A DNA stretch of 64,000 bases from Streptomyces populi (lineage in GTDB: Bacteria > Actinomycetota > Actinomycetes > Streptomycetales > Streptomycetaceae), in NCBI RefSeq assembly GCF_002911015.1, contig NZ_KZ626864.1, positions 31,298 to 95,297 on the forward strand, in the 5' to 3' direction. Of this stretch, positions 40,330 to 49,590 are shown piece by piece; the first letter of the stretch is position 1, and each line of letters begins with the position of its first letter. The translations under genes and the position numbers were made by a program. The notes beneath the pieces were generated by a model that did not search any database, was not told where the DNA came from, and worked only from the letters and a program-made list of their open reading frames with translations.

Positions 40330-41664
40330 TCAGCGCACCAGGGCGGGCCGCCTGGGGTCGAACTCCCACCCGGGTACGAGGTGACGCATGGCGACCGCGT
40401 CGTCACGGGCGCCGAGGGCCTCCTTCAGATACAGCTCGTGCGCCGCCAGCAGCCGGTCCATGTCCAGCTCGACGCCCAGCCCGGGGGCGTCCGGCAGCGC
40501 GATCTCGCCGTCGACGATGCGCGGCGGCGTGACCGTGAGCCGCTCCAGGCCCTCCTGCCAGATCCAGTGGGTGTCGAGGGCGTTGTACGGGCCCGGCGCC
40601 GCGGCCCCGCAGTGGGTGACCATGGCGAGCGAGATGTCGAAGTGGTTGTTGGAGTGGCAGCCCCAGGTCAGGCCCATCGCGTTGCACAGCTGGGCCACGC
40701 GCACCGAGCCCCGCATGGTCCAGAAGTGCGGGTCGGCCAGCGGGATCGAGACCGACTGGAGCGCCAGGGCGTGGGTCAGCTGCCGCCAGTCCGTGGCGAT
40801 CATGTTGGTCGCCGTCGGCAGTCCCGTCGCCCGGCGGAACTCGGCCAGGACCTCCCGTCCCGAGTAGCCGTCCTCGGCGCCGCAGGGGTCCTCGGCGTAG
40901 GCCAGCGTGCCGACGAGGGGCCCGCACAGCTCGATCGCCTCGCGCAGCGACCAGGCGCCGTTGGGGTCGAGGGTGACGCGCGCCTCGGGGAAGCGGTCCT
41001 TGAGCGCGCGTACGGCCCGCACCTCCTCGGCGCCCTCCAGGACCCCGCCCTTGAGCTTGAAGTCACGGAACCCGTACAGCGCGTGGGCGGCCTCGGCCTG
41101 CCGGACGATCGCGGCGGGCGTGAGCGCCTCCTCGTGCCGCAGCCGGTACCAGTCCACGTCCGAGCCGTGCTCGCGGACGTACGGCAGATCCGTGCGGTCC
41201 GGGTCGCCGACGAAGAAGAGGTAGCCCAGCACCCGCACCCGGTCGCGCTGCCGCCCGTCGCCGAGGAGGGCGGCGACCGGTACGTCGAGGTGCCGGCCGA
41301 GCAGGTCGAGCAGGGCCGACTCGACGGCGGTGACGGCGTGGACGGTCGTGCGCAGGTCGAAGGTCTGGGCGCCGCGCCCGCCCGCGTCCCGGTCGCCGAA
41401 GCGGTCCCCGATCTCGCGCAGGACGCGCTGGTAGTCGCCCACCTTCGCCCCGAGGACCAGCGGCCCGGCCTCGCGCAGCGTCCGGGTGATCTTCTCCCCG
41501 CCCGGCACCTCGCCGAGCCCGGTCCGCCCCTCGGAGTCCTTCAGGACCACGACGTTGCGGGTGAACCAGGGGCCGTGGGCGCCCGACAGGTTCAGCTCCA
41601 TGCAGTCCCGTCCGGCGACGGGGTAGACCGAGAACTCGGTGATCGTCGGTTGCTGACTCTTCAT
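40330..41664 (-). CDS. gudD: D-glucarate dehydratase
   Basis: A 444-residue enolase-superfamily enzyme, close in length and motifs to E. coli GudD. It has the catalytic lysines in FRDFKLKGG (KxK), metal ligands in VTLDPNGAW, YAEDPCG and NMIATDW, and the general-acid histidine in WGCHSNNHFDIS. It dehydrates D-glucarate (and idarate) to 5-keto-4-deoxy-D-glucarate. AAGGA precedes ATG 41664. The upstream kdgD product takes the next step, so the pair gives 2-oxoglutarate semialdehyde. The 110-base gap between the genes contains a GC hairpin and a second TTGTGTACGAG site. gudD may therefore be attenuated or have its own promoter. Confidence 0.95.
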   Translation of the reverse strand: MKSQQPTITEFSVYPVAGRDCMELNLSGAHGPWFTRNVVVLKDSEGRTGLGEVPGGEKITRTLREAGPLVLGAKVGDYQRVLREIGDRFGDRDAGGRGAQTFDLRTTVHAVTAVESALLDLLGRHLDVPVAALLGDGRQRDRVRVLGYLFFVGDPDRTDLPYVREHGSDVDWYRLRHEEALTPAAIVRQAEAAHALYGFRDFKLKGGVLEGAEEVRAVRALKDRFPEARVTLDPNGAWSLREAIELCGPLVGTLAYAEDPCGAEDGYSGREVLAEFRRATGLPTATNMIATDWRQLTHALALQSVSIPLADPHFWTMRGSVRVAQLCNAMGLTWGCHSNNHFDISLAMVTHCGAAAPGPYNALDTHWIWQEGLERLTVTPPRIVDGEIALPDAPGLGVELDMDRLLAAHELYLKEALGARDDAVAMRHLVPGWEFDPRRPALVR

Positions 41665-41726
41665 CACGATCCTTGTGTACGAGGGTGACCGGTGCCGGGG
41701 ATCACAGGATGACGGCGGAGGGCCGG

Positions 41727-41769
41727 GCGGGGGACGGCTCGCTCCGGGCCCCGCCGGGCCGTCCCCCGC
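41727..41769 (-). terminator. GC hairpin between kdgD and gudD (possible attenuator)
   Basis: Perfect 11-base arms GCGGGGGACGG (41727-41737) and its complement (41759-41769) enclose a 21-base GC-rich loop just after the kdgD stop. It could set a lower level of gudD or mark separate transcripts. Confidence 0.5.
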
Positions 41770-41774
41770 GTGCT

Positions 41775-42734
41775 TCAGGCGGGCCGGCGCACGGCTCCGA
41801 CGAGGGCCAGCCCGGTGTCGAGGATCCGCTCCAGTGCGGACAGGTCGGCCGGGCCGGGGTCGGTGAGCGGCGCGCGCACCGGGCCGACGGGAAGGCCCCG
41901 CAGCCGTGCGGCGGCCTTGACCAGGGACACGGCGTAGCCGGGCACCTTGTCGCGCAGTTCGACGAACGGGACGTAGAAGTCGCGCAGCAGCTTGTTCACG
42001 GTCGCCTCGTCGCCGGTGCGCAGGGCGGCGAAGAAGGCGCCGGCGATCTCCGGGGCGAAGGCGTGGACGGCCGACGAATAGGCGGGGACGCCGACGGTGG
42101 CGTACGCGCGGGCCTGGATCTCGGCGGTGGCGGCTCCGTTGAAGAAGAGGAAGCCGTCGGGCGCGGCGAGCGTGAGGCGCTGGAGCCGGTCGAGGTCGCT
42201 GTGCCCGTCCTTGAGCCCGATGACGCCCGGGACCGCCGCGACGGCCCGCAGCCCCTCGGGGGTGAAGGCGACCGGACCGCGCTGGTAGGCGACGAGCGGC
42301 AGCCGGGTGCCGGCGGCGATCCGGCGCAGTTGCTCGACCAGGCCCGCCTCGGGGGCCTCGACGAGGTAGTGGGGCAGCACGAGGAGGGCGTCCGCGCCGG
42401 CCTCCTCCGCGATGCGGGCGAACCGCAGCGCCTGGGCCCATCCGTAGCCGGTGCCCGCGACCACGGGCATGCGGCCGTCCGCGATCTCGACCGTCGCCGT
42501 GACGATCGCGCGGTACTCGTCCTCGTCCAGCGCGCTGAACTCGCCGGTCCCGCAGGCGGGGAACACCGCGCCCGGAGCCGTGTCGAGCCGGCCGGTCAGG
42601 TAGGTCCGGTACGACTCCGGATCGAGGCCTCCGTTCTCCATGAAGCTCGTGAGCGGGAAGGACAGGACCCCGCTCGCCATGCCGTCCCGCAGCCGCTGGA
42701 CCACGCGGTCCGGATCCGCGCTGAAGCCTGCCAT
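41775..42734 (-). CDS. kdgD: 5-dehydro-4-deoxyglucarate dehydratase (decarboxylating)
   Basis: A 319-residue DapA-family aldolase-type TIM barrel. It shows SGVLSFPLTSFMENGGLDPE at the start, the substrate-carboxylate loop PACGTGEFSALDEDE, the conserved tyrosine in LPLVAYQRGPVAF, and the Schiff-base lysine in VIGLKDGHSDLDRL. It converts 5-keto-4-deoxyglucarate to 2-oxoglutarate semialdehyde plus CO2 and water. ATG 42734 was chosen over an upstream ATG (42767) because the CTGTATACAG operator would otherwise be in the coding region. It is the first gene of kdgD-gudD. The semialdehyde dehydrogenase for the last step is not adjacent. Confidence 0.95.
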   Translation of the reverse strand: MAGFSADPDRVVQRLRDGMASGVLSFPLTSFMENGGLDPESYRTYLTGRLDTAPGAVFPACGTGEFSALDEDEYRAIVTATVEIADGRMPVVAGTGYGWAQALRFARIAEEAGADALLVLPHYLVEAPEAGLVEQLRRIAAGTRLPLVAYQRGPVAFTPEGLRAVAAVPGVIGLKDGHSDLDRLQRLTLAAPDGFLFFNGAATAEIQARAYATVGVPAYSSAVHAFAPEIAGAFFAALRTGDEATVNKLLRDFYVPFVELRDKVPGYAVSLVKAAARLRGLPVGPVRAPLTDPGPADLSALERILDTGLALVGAVRRPA

Positions 42735-42746
42735 GAGTTCCCATCC

Positions 42747-42756
42747 CTGTATACAG
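42747..42756. promoter_or_regulatory. CTGTATACAG palindrome, probable GntR-type operator
   Basis: A perfect 10-bp palindrome 12 bases before the kdgD start. A related TTGTGTACGAG lies just upstream of gudD (41672-41682). Both resemble GntR-family sites (GTATAC core). The regulator is not in the window. Confidence 0.55.
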
Positions 42757-42924
42757 ACGTCGTCCATGTATGAGAACTCAGGTTATGTTCGTGAATCCCG
42801 GGGGTCAATGGGGGAGGGCGCCCTGGATCCGCGGCCGTCGGCTTCGGCGGCTTCGTCGGCGTCGCGGGAGCGGTGGGAGTGATGGGAGTGACGAGAAAGG
42901 CGGGAGCGGCGGGTGCCGACACGG

Positions 42925-42965
42925 CGAGGCGGGCCCGCGGCGGGGGAGGCCGCGGGCCCGCCTCG
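42925..42965 (-). terminator. terminator after the FadD19-like gene
   Basis: Perfect 17-base arms (42925-42941 and 42949-42965) around the seven-base loop GGGGGAG. The rest of the 42735-43113 spacer is GC-rich and holds the kdgD promoter. I see no gene in it. Confidence 0.8.
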
Positions 42966-43113
42966 TCCGGACCGGGCGCCCGCCGCCGCGGTGAAGGCGG
43001 CGCCGTCGGCGCCGTGGTGCCGGGACGCGCGGCCGGCCGTCACCCGCGGTCCGGGGCGGCGGAGGCCGACCGCGCGGAGTGCGCCGCCGGGATCATCCGG
43101 ACCGTGCCGGCGG

Positions 43114-44787
43114 CTACCGGTCCGCCGCCACCGCCACCTCCCGCGCCCACCGGTAGTCGGCCTTGCCGCTCGGTGACCGCTGGACGGAGTCCGTGATCAC
43201 CAGCTGGCGCGGGACCTTGTACCCGGCCAGACGGGTCCGGCAGTGGGCCTGGATGTCGTCGAGGGAGACCCGCGGCGCGCCCGCGCGGAGCTGGACGACG
43301 GCCGCCACGTGATTGCCCCACTTCGGGTCGGGCACTCCGGCGACCAGGGCGTCGTACACGTCCGGATGCGACTTGAGGGCCTGCTCGACCTCCTCGGGGT
43401 AGACCTTCTCGCCGCCGGTGTTGATGCACTGCGAGCCGCGGCCGAGGACGACGACGACGCCCTCCTCGTCGACCGTGGCCATGTCGCCGAGCAGCACCCA
43501 GCGCTCGTCGCCCTTGCGGAAGAACGTCTCGGCGGTCTTCTTCGGGTCGTTGTAGTACCCGAGGGGCACGTGGCCGCGCTGTGCGACCCGTCCCGGCTCG
43601 CCGACCGCGACCGGCTCGTGCGTCACCGGATCCACCACCTGCGTACGGGCGTTGACGCGGATCCGGAAGCCGCGCCCGGGGCCGGAGTCGGCCGTCGCCG
43701 TGCCGTTGAAGCCGGACTCCGAGGAGCCGAAGTTGTTGAGGAGCATCACGTTCGGGACGAGCGCCTGGAACTGTTCGCGCACGGTGTCCGACATGATCGC
43801 GCCGGACGAGGACACGCTGAACAGGGCGGAGCAGTCCGTGCCCTTCGAGGGGCCGCTCAAGGCGTCGATCAGGGGCCGCAGCATCGCGTCGCCGACCAGC
43901 GACACGCTGGTCACCTTCTCCCTCTCGATCGTCCGCAGGACCTCCTCGGGCGCGAACTTGCGGTGGAGCACGACACGTTGGCCGAAGTTGAAGGCGATGA
44001 AGGCGGTGAGCGTGGAGGTGCCGTGCATCAGCGGGGGAGTGGGGAAGAAGGTGATCCCGGCGCCGCCGGCCGCGACGCGCTCGGCGAGTTCCTCGGGCCT
44101 CGTCACCGGCTCGCCGGTCGGCGCGCCGCCGCCGAGGCCGGCGAAGAACAGGTCCTCCTGCCGCCACATCACCCCCTTGGGCATCCCCGTGGTGCCGCCG
44201 GTGTAGATGATGAACTGGTCGTCCGCGGAACGCGGGGCGAAGCCGCGCAGGGGCGAGCCGGCGGCCTCGGCGTCCCCGAACTCGACGGCGTCCGCCGCGC
44301 CTTCGGCGCCTGCCGGGCCCTCCGCGCCCGCCGTTCCCTCGGTGTCCGCCGCGCCCGCTCCGGGCAGGGCGGCCCCCACCCGGACGAGATGCCGCAACCG
44401 CGGCGCCCGCAGCCGTGCCGCCGCCACCCGGCCGGTGAACTCCGCGTCGAAGACCAGCGCCACCAGGTCGGCGTCCTGGTAGAGGTAGGCCAGCTCTTCC
44501 TCCACGTAGCGGTAGTTGACGTTGACCGGGACGATCCGGGCCTTCAGGCAGGCCAGCACCGTCTGGAGGTACTCGACGCCGTTGTACAGATGGAGGCCGA
44601 GGTGTTCGCCGGGGCGAATCCCGCTGTCGATCAGATGGTGCGCCACGCGGTTCGCGGCCGCGTCCAACTGGGCGTACGTCAGGCGGCGTTCCGCTCCCGT
44701 GCCCGGGTGGTCGAGGTGGACGAGGGCCTCGCGGTCCGGGACCACGTCGACGACCGACTCGAACAGGTCGGCAAGGTTGTACTCCAC
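43114..44787 (-). CDS. fadD19: FadD19-like steroid side-chain CoA ligase
   Basis: A 557-residue acyl-CoA synthetase. The opening MEYNLADLFESVVDVVPDRE, the P-loop YTGGTTGMPKGVMWRQEDLF, SSESGFNG and GRGSQCINTGGEKVYPEEVE, and the ending SPSGKADYRWARE match the mycobacterial FadD19 type closely. FadD19 activates the side-chain carboxylate of sterol acids and is needed for C24-branched sterols in Rhodococcus. An Ala/Gly/Glu-rich insertion (about 148-175) is peculiar to this copy. The start is GTG 44787 after AGGAGGA. It is divergent from the EchA19-like gene. The same pair, FadD19 and EchA19, is divergent in M. tuberculosis (Rv3515c/Rv3516), which supports the assignment. Confidence 0.85.
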   Translation of the reverse strand: MEYNLADLFESVVDVVPDREALVHLDHPGTGAERRLTYAQLDAAANRVAHHLIDSGIRPGEHLGLHLYNGVEYLQTVLACLKARIVPVNVNYRYVEEELAYLYQDADLVALVFDAEFTGRVAAARLRAPRLRHLVRVGAALPGAGAADTEGTAGAEGPAGAEGAADAVEFGDAEAAGSPLRGFAPRSADDQFIIYTGGTTGMPKGVMWRQEDLFFAGLGGGAPTGEPVTRPEELAERVAAGGAGITFFPTPPLMHGTSTLTAFIAFNFGQRVVLHRKFAPEEVLRTIEREKVTSVSLVGDAMLRPLIDALSGPSKGTDCSALFSVSSSGAIMSDTVREQFQALVPNVMLLNNFGSSESGFNGTATADSGPGRGFRIRVNARTQVVDPVTHEPVAVGEPGRVAQRGHVPLGYYNDPKKTAETFFRKGDERWVLLGDMATVDEEGVVVVLGRGSQCINTGGEKVYPEEVEQALKSHPDVYDALVAGVPDPKWGNHVAAVVQLRAGAPRVSLDDIQAHCRTRLAGYKVPRQLVITDSVQRSPSGKADYRWAREVAVAADR

Positions 44788-44902
44788 CGCTCCTCCTGAC
44801 CGTGCACGTCCGTGGCCGTGTTCCCCGGAGCGTGTCCGCCCCGGACCCGACGGTCATCAGAGCAAAGCTCGAGGCACGAGGGAAGGGTCCCCGCACAAGA
44901 AA

Positions 44903-44922
44903 TCTGACTGACTGTCAGAAAA
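44903..44922. promoter_or_regulatory. TetR-type palindrome TCTGACTGACTGTCAGAAAA
   Basis: A perfect TCTGAC-N5-GTCAGA inverted repeat followed by AAA, in the divergent promoter region of the FadD19- and EchA19-like genes. It matches the palindrome at 34508-34527 at 17 of 20 positions. It is a likely operator for both divergent transcripts. Confidence 0.7.
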
Positions 44923-44946
44923 CTCTTGTACTGGCACGACGCCTCC

Positions 44947-44960
44947 TGCAACCTGTTCTC
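44947..44960. promoter_or_regulatory. imperfect KstR-like box TGCAACCTGTTCTC
   Basis: It matches TnnAACnnGTTnnA except for the last base and lies 23 bases before the EchA19-like start. A chance match is quite possible, so it is listed because of the exact match at 6076 and the sterol-type genes here. Confidence 0.3.
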
Positions 44961-44983
44961 GCATCCGAGACGGGAGGACACCC

Positions 44984-45784
44984 ATGGGTGGGACCGAACA
45001 CCTCACCGTGCAGCGCGAAGGCGCCACACTGGTGCTCACGCTCAACAGGCCCGAGGCCAGGAACGCGCTCTCGCTGCCGATGCTGGTCGGCCTGTACGAC
45101 GGCTGGGTCGAGGCCGACGAGGACGACGCGATCCGCTCGATCGTGCTCACCGGCGCCGGCGGTGCCTTCTGCGCCGGGATGGACCTCAAGGCGCTGGCGG
45201 GCAAGGGCATGGAGGGCGAGCAGTACCGGGACCGGCTCAAGGCCGACCCCGATCTGCACTGGAAGGCCATGCTGCGCCACCACCGCCCGCGCAAGCCGGT
45301 GATCGCGGCCGTCGAAGGGCACTGCGTCGCGGGCGGCACCGAGATCCTCCAGGGCACCGACATCCGGGTCGCGGGAGCCTCCGCCACCTTCGGGCTCTTC
45401 GAGGTCAGGCGCGGACTCTTCCCGATCGGCGGCTCGACGGTACGGCTGCAACGCCAGATCCCGCGCACCCACGCCCTCGAGATGCTCCTGACCGGGCGCC
45501 CGTACACCGCCCAGGAGGCCGCGGACATCGGACTGATCGGCCATGTCGTGCCCGACGGCACGGCGCTGGAGAAGGCGCTCGCCGTCGCCGAGCAGATCAA
45601 CGCCTGCGGTCCGCTCGCCGTCGAGGCCGTCAAGGCGTCCGTGTACGAGACCGCCGAACTCACCGAGACCGACGGCCTCGCCGCCGAACTGCGGCGCGGC
45701 TGGCCGGTCTTCGACACCGCCGACGCCAAGGAAGGCTCCCGCGCCTTCGCCGAGAAGCGCCCGCCCGTCTACCGGCGCGCCTGA
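44984..45784 (+). CDS. echA19: enoyl-CoA hydratase/crotonase, EchA19-like
   Basis: A 266-residue crotonase-fold enzyme. The oxyanion-hole segments are GAGGAFCAGMDLKALAG and AVEGHCVAGGTEILQGTDIR. The second catalytic region is EVRRGLFPIGGSTVRLQRQI. It hydrates a 2-enoyl-CoA in beta-oxidation. In mycobacteria EchA19 acts on the unsaturated side chain of cholesterol CoA esters, and the position next to a divergent FadD19 supports the same role here. The expected second glutamate is replaced in a region reading FPIGG, so its precise chemistry should be treated with care. GGGAGGA precedes ATG 44984. It is the first of four genes in one direction. Confidence 0.82.
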   Translation: MGGTEHLTVQREGATLVLTLNRPEARNALSLPMLVGLYDGWVEADEDDAIRSIVLTGAGGAFCAGMDLKALAGKGMEGEQYRDRLKADPDLHWKAMLRHHRPRKPVIAAVEGHCVAGGTEILQGTDIRVAGASATFGLFEVRRGLFPIGGSTVRLQRQIPRTHALEMLLTGRPYTAQEAADIGLIGHVVPDGTALEKALAVAEQINACGPLAVEAVKASVYETAELTETDGLAAELRRGWPVFDTADAKEGSRAFAEKRPPVYRRA

Positions 45785-45863
45785 CCCGCAAGCCCCGTCC
45801 CGGACACGTCCCGTCCGCCCCGCGGACACGGCGCGTCCGGCCGTCGGAAGGAGAGATCCGCCG

Positions 45864-46805
45864 ATGCCCGAAGCCCTCAAAGCCCCCCTCGTCGTCGAGT
45901 TCCCCTTCACCCGCTCGCTCGGACCCGTGCAGAGCGCCTTCCTCACGGGCCTGCGCGAACAGGTCGTCCTCGGCGTGCGGACCGCCGACGGGCGCACCCT
46001 CGTCCCGCCCGTCGAGTACGACCCCGTCACCGCCGACGAGCTGCGCGACCTCGTCGAGGTGGCCCCCACCGGAACCGTCACCACCTGGGCCTGGAACCAC
46101 GAACCCCGCCGCGGCCAGCCCCTCACCACCCCCTTCGCCTGGGTCCTGGTCAGGCTCGACGGCGCCGACACCGCACTGCTGCACGCCCTCGACGCCCCCG
46201 GCCCCGACGCCGTGCGCACCGGCATGCGCGTCCGCGTCCGCTGGGCCGCCGAGCGCTCCGGCACCATCACCGACATCGCCTGCTTCGAGCCGTACGACGG
46301 CGCGACCGCCGAACCCGCGGGCCACGACGGCCGGTTCGAGGACATGGTCACCGGGATCGTCGCCCCCGCACGGCTCGACTACGTCTACTCACCGGGCCGC
46401 GCCCAGACCGCCTACATAGCGGGCCTCGCCGAGCGGCGGACCGTCGGCGAACGCTGCCCCTCCTGCCGCAAGGTGTACGTCCCGTCCAGGGGCGCCTGCC
46501 CCACCTGCGGGGTGGCCACCTCAGAACGGGTCGAGGTCGGCCCCCGCGGCACCGTCACCACGTACTGCATCGTCAACATCAAGGCCAAGAACCTCGACAT
46601 CGAAGTCCCCTACGTCTACGCGCACATCGCCCTCGACGGCGCCGACCTCGCGCTGCACGGCCGGATCGGCGGCATCCCCTACGACGAGGTCCGGATGGGC
46701 CTGCGCGTGGAACCCGTGTGGTCCGAGGGCGGCCGTTACCCCGACCACTACCGGCCCACCGGGGAACCGGACGCGGACTACGAGACGTACAAGGAGATGC
46801 TGTAG
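45864..46805 (+). CDS. DUF35 OB-fold/zinc-ribbon protein, partner of the Ltp thiolases
   Basis: A 313-residue protein with two OB-fold halves. Between them is a zinc ribbon with two CxxC knuckles (ERCPSCRKVYVPSRGACPTC, about residues 200-220). The final OB-fold includes PRGTVTTYCIVNI and VYAHIALDGADLALHGRIGG. DUF35 proteins bind thiolase-like enzymes and shape or channel the CoA substrate, as ChsH2 does with the aldolase Ltp2. The double-OB layout and the place directly before Ltp4 and Ltp3 genes match mycobacterial Rv3521. GGAAGGAGA precedes ATG 45864. The stop is followed at once by the next ATG. Confidence 0.9.
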   Translation: MPEALKAPLVVEFPFTRSLGPVQSAFLTGLREQVVLGVRTADGRTLVPPVEYDPVTADELRDLVEVAPTGTVTTWAWNHEPRRGQPLTTPFAWVLVRLDGADTALLHALDAPGPDAVRTGMRVRVRWAAERSGTITDIACFEPYDGATAEPAGHDGRFEDMVTGIVAPARLDYVYSPGRAQTAYIAGLAERRTVGERCPSCRKVYVPSRGACPTCGVATSERVEVGPRGTVTTYCIVNIKAKNLDIEVPYVYAHIALDGADLALHGRIGGIPYDEVRMGLRVEPVWSEGGRYPDHYRPTGEPDADYETYKEML

Positions 46806-47857
46806 ATGGAGCCCATCAGGGACATCGCCGTCGTCGCCTTCGCGCAGAGCGACCACCGGCGCACCTCCGACGAGCTCTCCGAGGTGGAGATGCTCCTCCC
46901 GGTCCTGCACGAGGTCCTCGACCGGACGGGCCTGAAGGCCGGTGACATCGGCTTCACCTGCTCCGGCTCCAGCGACTACCTCGCGGGCCGCGCCTTCTCC
47001 TTCACCATGGCGCTCGACGGAGTCGGCGCCTGGCCCCCGATCTCCGAGTCGCACGTCGAGATGGACGGCGCCTGGGCGCTGTACGAGGCCTGGACCAAAC
47101 TGCTGACCGGAGACGCCGACACCGCGCTCGTCTACTCCTACGGCAAGTCGTCCCCCGGCTCCGTGCGCGACGTCCTGACGCGGCAGCTGGACCCGTACTA
47201 CGTGGCCCCGCTGTGGCCCGACTCGGTCGCCCTCGCCGCCCTCCAGGCGCGGGCGCTCATCGACGCGGGCGAGACCGACGAACGGGAACTCGCCTCGGTC
47301 GCCGCCCGGAGCAGGGCCGACGCGAGTGCCAACTCCCACGCGCAGCTGCGCGGTCCGGTGCCCCAGGGCGACTACCTCGTACGGCCGCTGCGCACCGGCG
47401 ACTGCCCGCCCGTCGGCGACGGCGCCGCCGCCGTGATCCTCGCCGCGGGCGACCGGGCCCGTGAGCTGTGCGAGCGGCCCGCCTGGATCCGGGGCATCGA
47501 CCACCGCATCGAGGCCCACTCCCTCGGGGTGCGCGACCTGACCGACTCACCCTCCGCCCGGCTCGCGGCCGAACGGGCGGGAGCCTTCGAACGGCCGGTG
47601 GACACGGCCGAGTTGCACGCGCCCTTCACCTCCCAGGAAGTCGTCCTGCGCAAGGCGCTGCGGCTCGGCGACGGCGTGCGCGTCAACCCCTCGGGAGGAG
47701 CCCTCGCCGCCAACCCGGTCATGGCGGCGGGCCTCGTCCGCATCGGCGAGGCCGCGGCGCGCGTCCACCGCGGGGAGTCCGACCGGGCGCTCGCCCACGC
47801 CACCTCCGGCCCCTGCCTCCAACAGAACCTGGTCGCCGTACTCGAAGGGGACGCCCG

Positions 47858-47861
<4 letters not shown>
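46806..47861 (+). CDS. ltp4: Ltp4-like thiolase-fold protein (sterol side-chain retro-aldolase subunit)
   Basis: A 351-residue thiolase-fold protein lacking the active-site cysteine of true thiolases. The position reads ISESHVEMDGAWALYEAW, and the family's GHPxGxTG loop reads VNPSGGALAANPVMAAGL. Such lipid-transfer-protein-like thiolases (Ltp2 to Ltp4) work as retro-aldolases with a DUF35 partner. Ltp3 and Ltp4 are needed for C24-branched sterol side chains in Rhodococcus. Its start abuts the DUF35 stop, and it overlaps the Ltp3-like gene by ATGA, so subunits should be made in equal amounts. Order and direction match Rv3521-Rv3522-Rv3523. Confidence 0.85.
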
Positions 47862-49024
<1,163 letters not shown>

Positions 49025-49106
49025 AACCCTCCCCCTCACATGGCCTGTGCGCGGCAGGGGCCGATCGCTAGGCTGGCCGCGGACGACGAACCGGGAGGAG
49101 CAGGAC

Positions 49107-49349
49107 GTGGCCGAGAGCACCATCGAGCAGCACCCGCTCGCGGGCTGGGACAAGCCGGAGCTGGACCTCAGCAACGCCGACTGGCAGTCCAGCAGCCGAG
49201 GGCGGGGCGATGTCCAGATCGCCTTCGTCGAGGGCTTCATCGCGATGCGCAACAGTGGCCGTCCCCAGAGTCCTTCCCTGATCTTCACCCCCGCGGAGTG
49301 GGGGGCGTTCGTATCGGGGGCCCGCGAGGGCGAGTTCGACCTGACCTGA
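49107..49349 (+). CDS. DUF397 protein
   Basis: An 80-residue DUF397 protein with the family's NADWQSSSRGRGDVQIAFVE-like core and the ending PSLIFTPAEWGAFVSGAREG followed by EFD. These small proteins normally sit beside an XRE/helix-turn-helix regulator (BldB/WhiJ-like systems in Streptomyces) and modulate it. Here no such gene adjoins it; the next gene encodes an ATPase-type regulator instead. GGAGGAG lies six bases before GTG 49107, which decides the start over an upstream in-frame ATG. Confidence 0.9.
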   Translation: MAESTIEQHPLAGWDKPELDLSNADWQSSSRGRGDVQIAFVEGFIAMRNSGRPQSPSLIFTPAEWGAFVSGAREGEFDLT

Positions 49350-49590
49350 ACCGACGGCCGCCGGGCCCCGCCCTCCAGGCGCCGGGCAGGGGCGGCGGCC
49401 CGGGGCGCCGTGCCCGCGGGACCGCCCGCCGTCCCGGTCCTCCCGCGACCGTGCCGTCGTGCGGAAGGTTCCGACCAGGAGCGCGCGAACGGGCTGCCCC
49501 GCCGATGATCGGGGCGTACGCTGAGGTGCCTGGAGGTCACGGTCCGCATCCGCTCCCCGCGCGGACGCGCGATCGTGGCAGGGGGTGATC

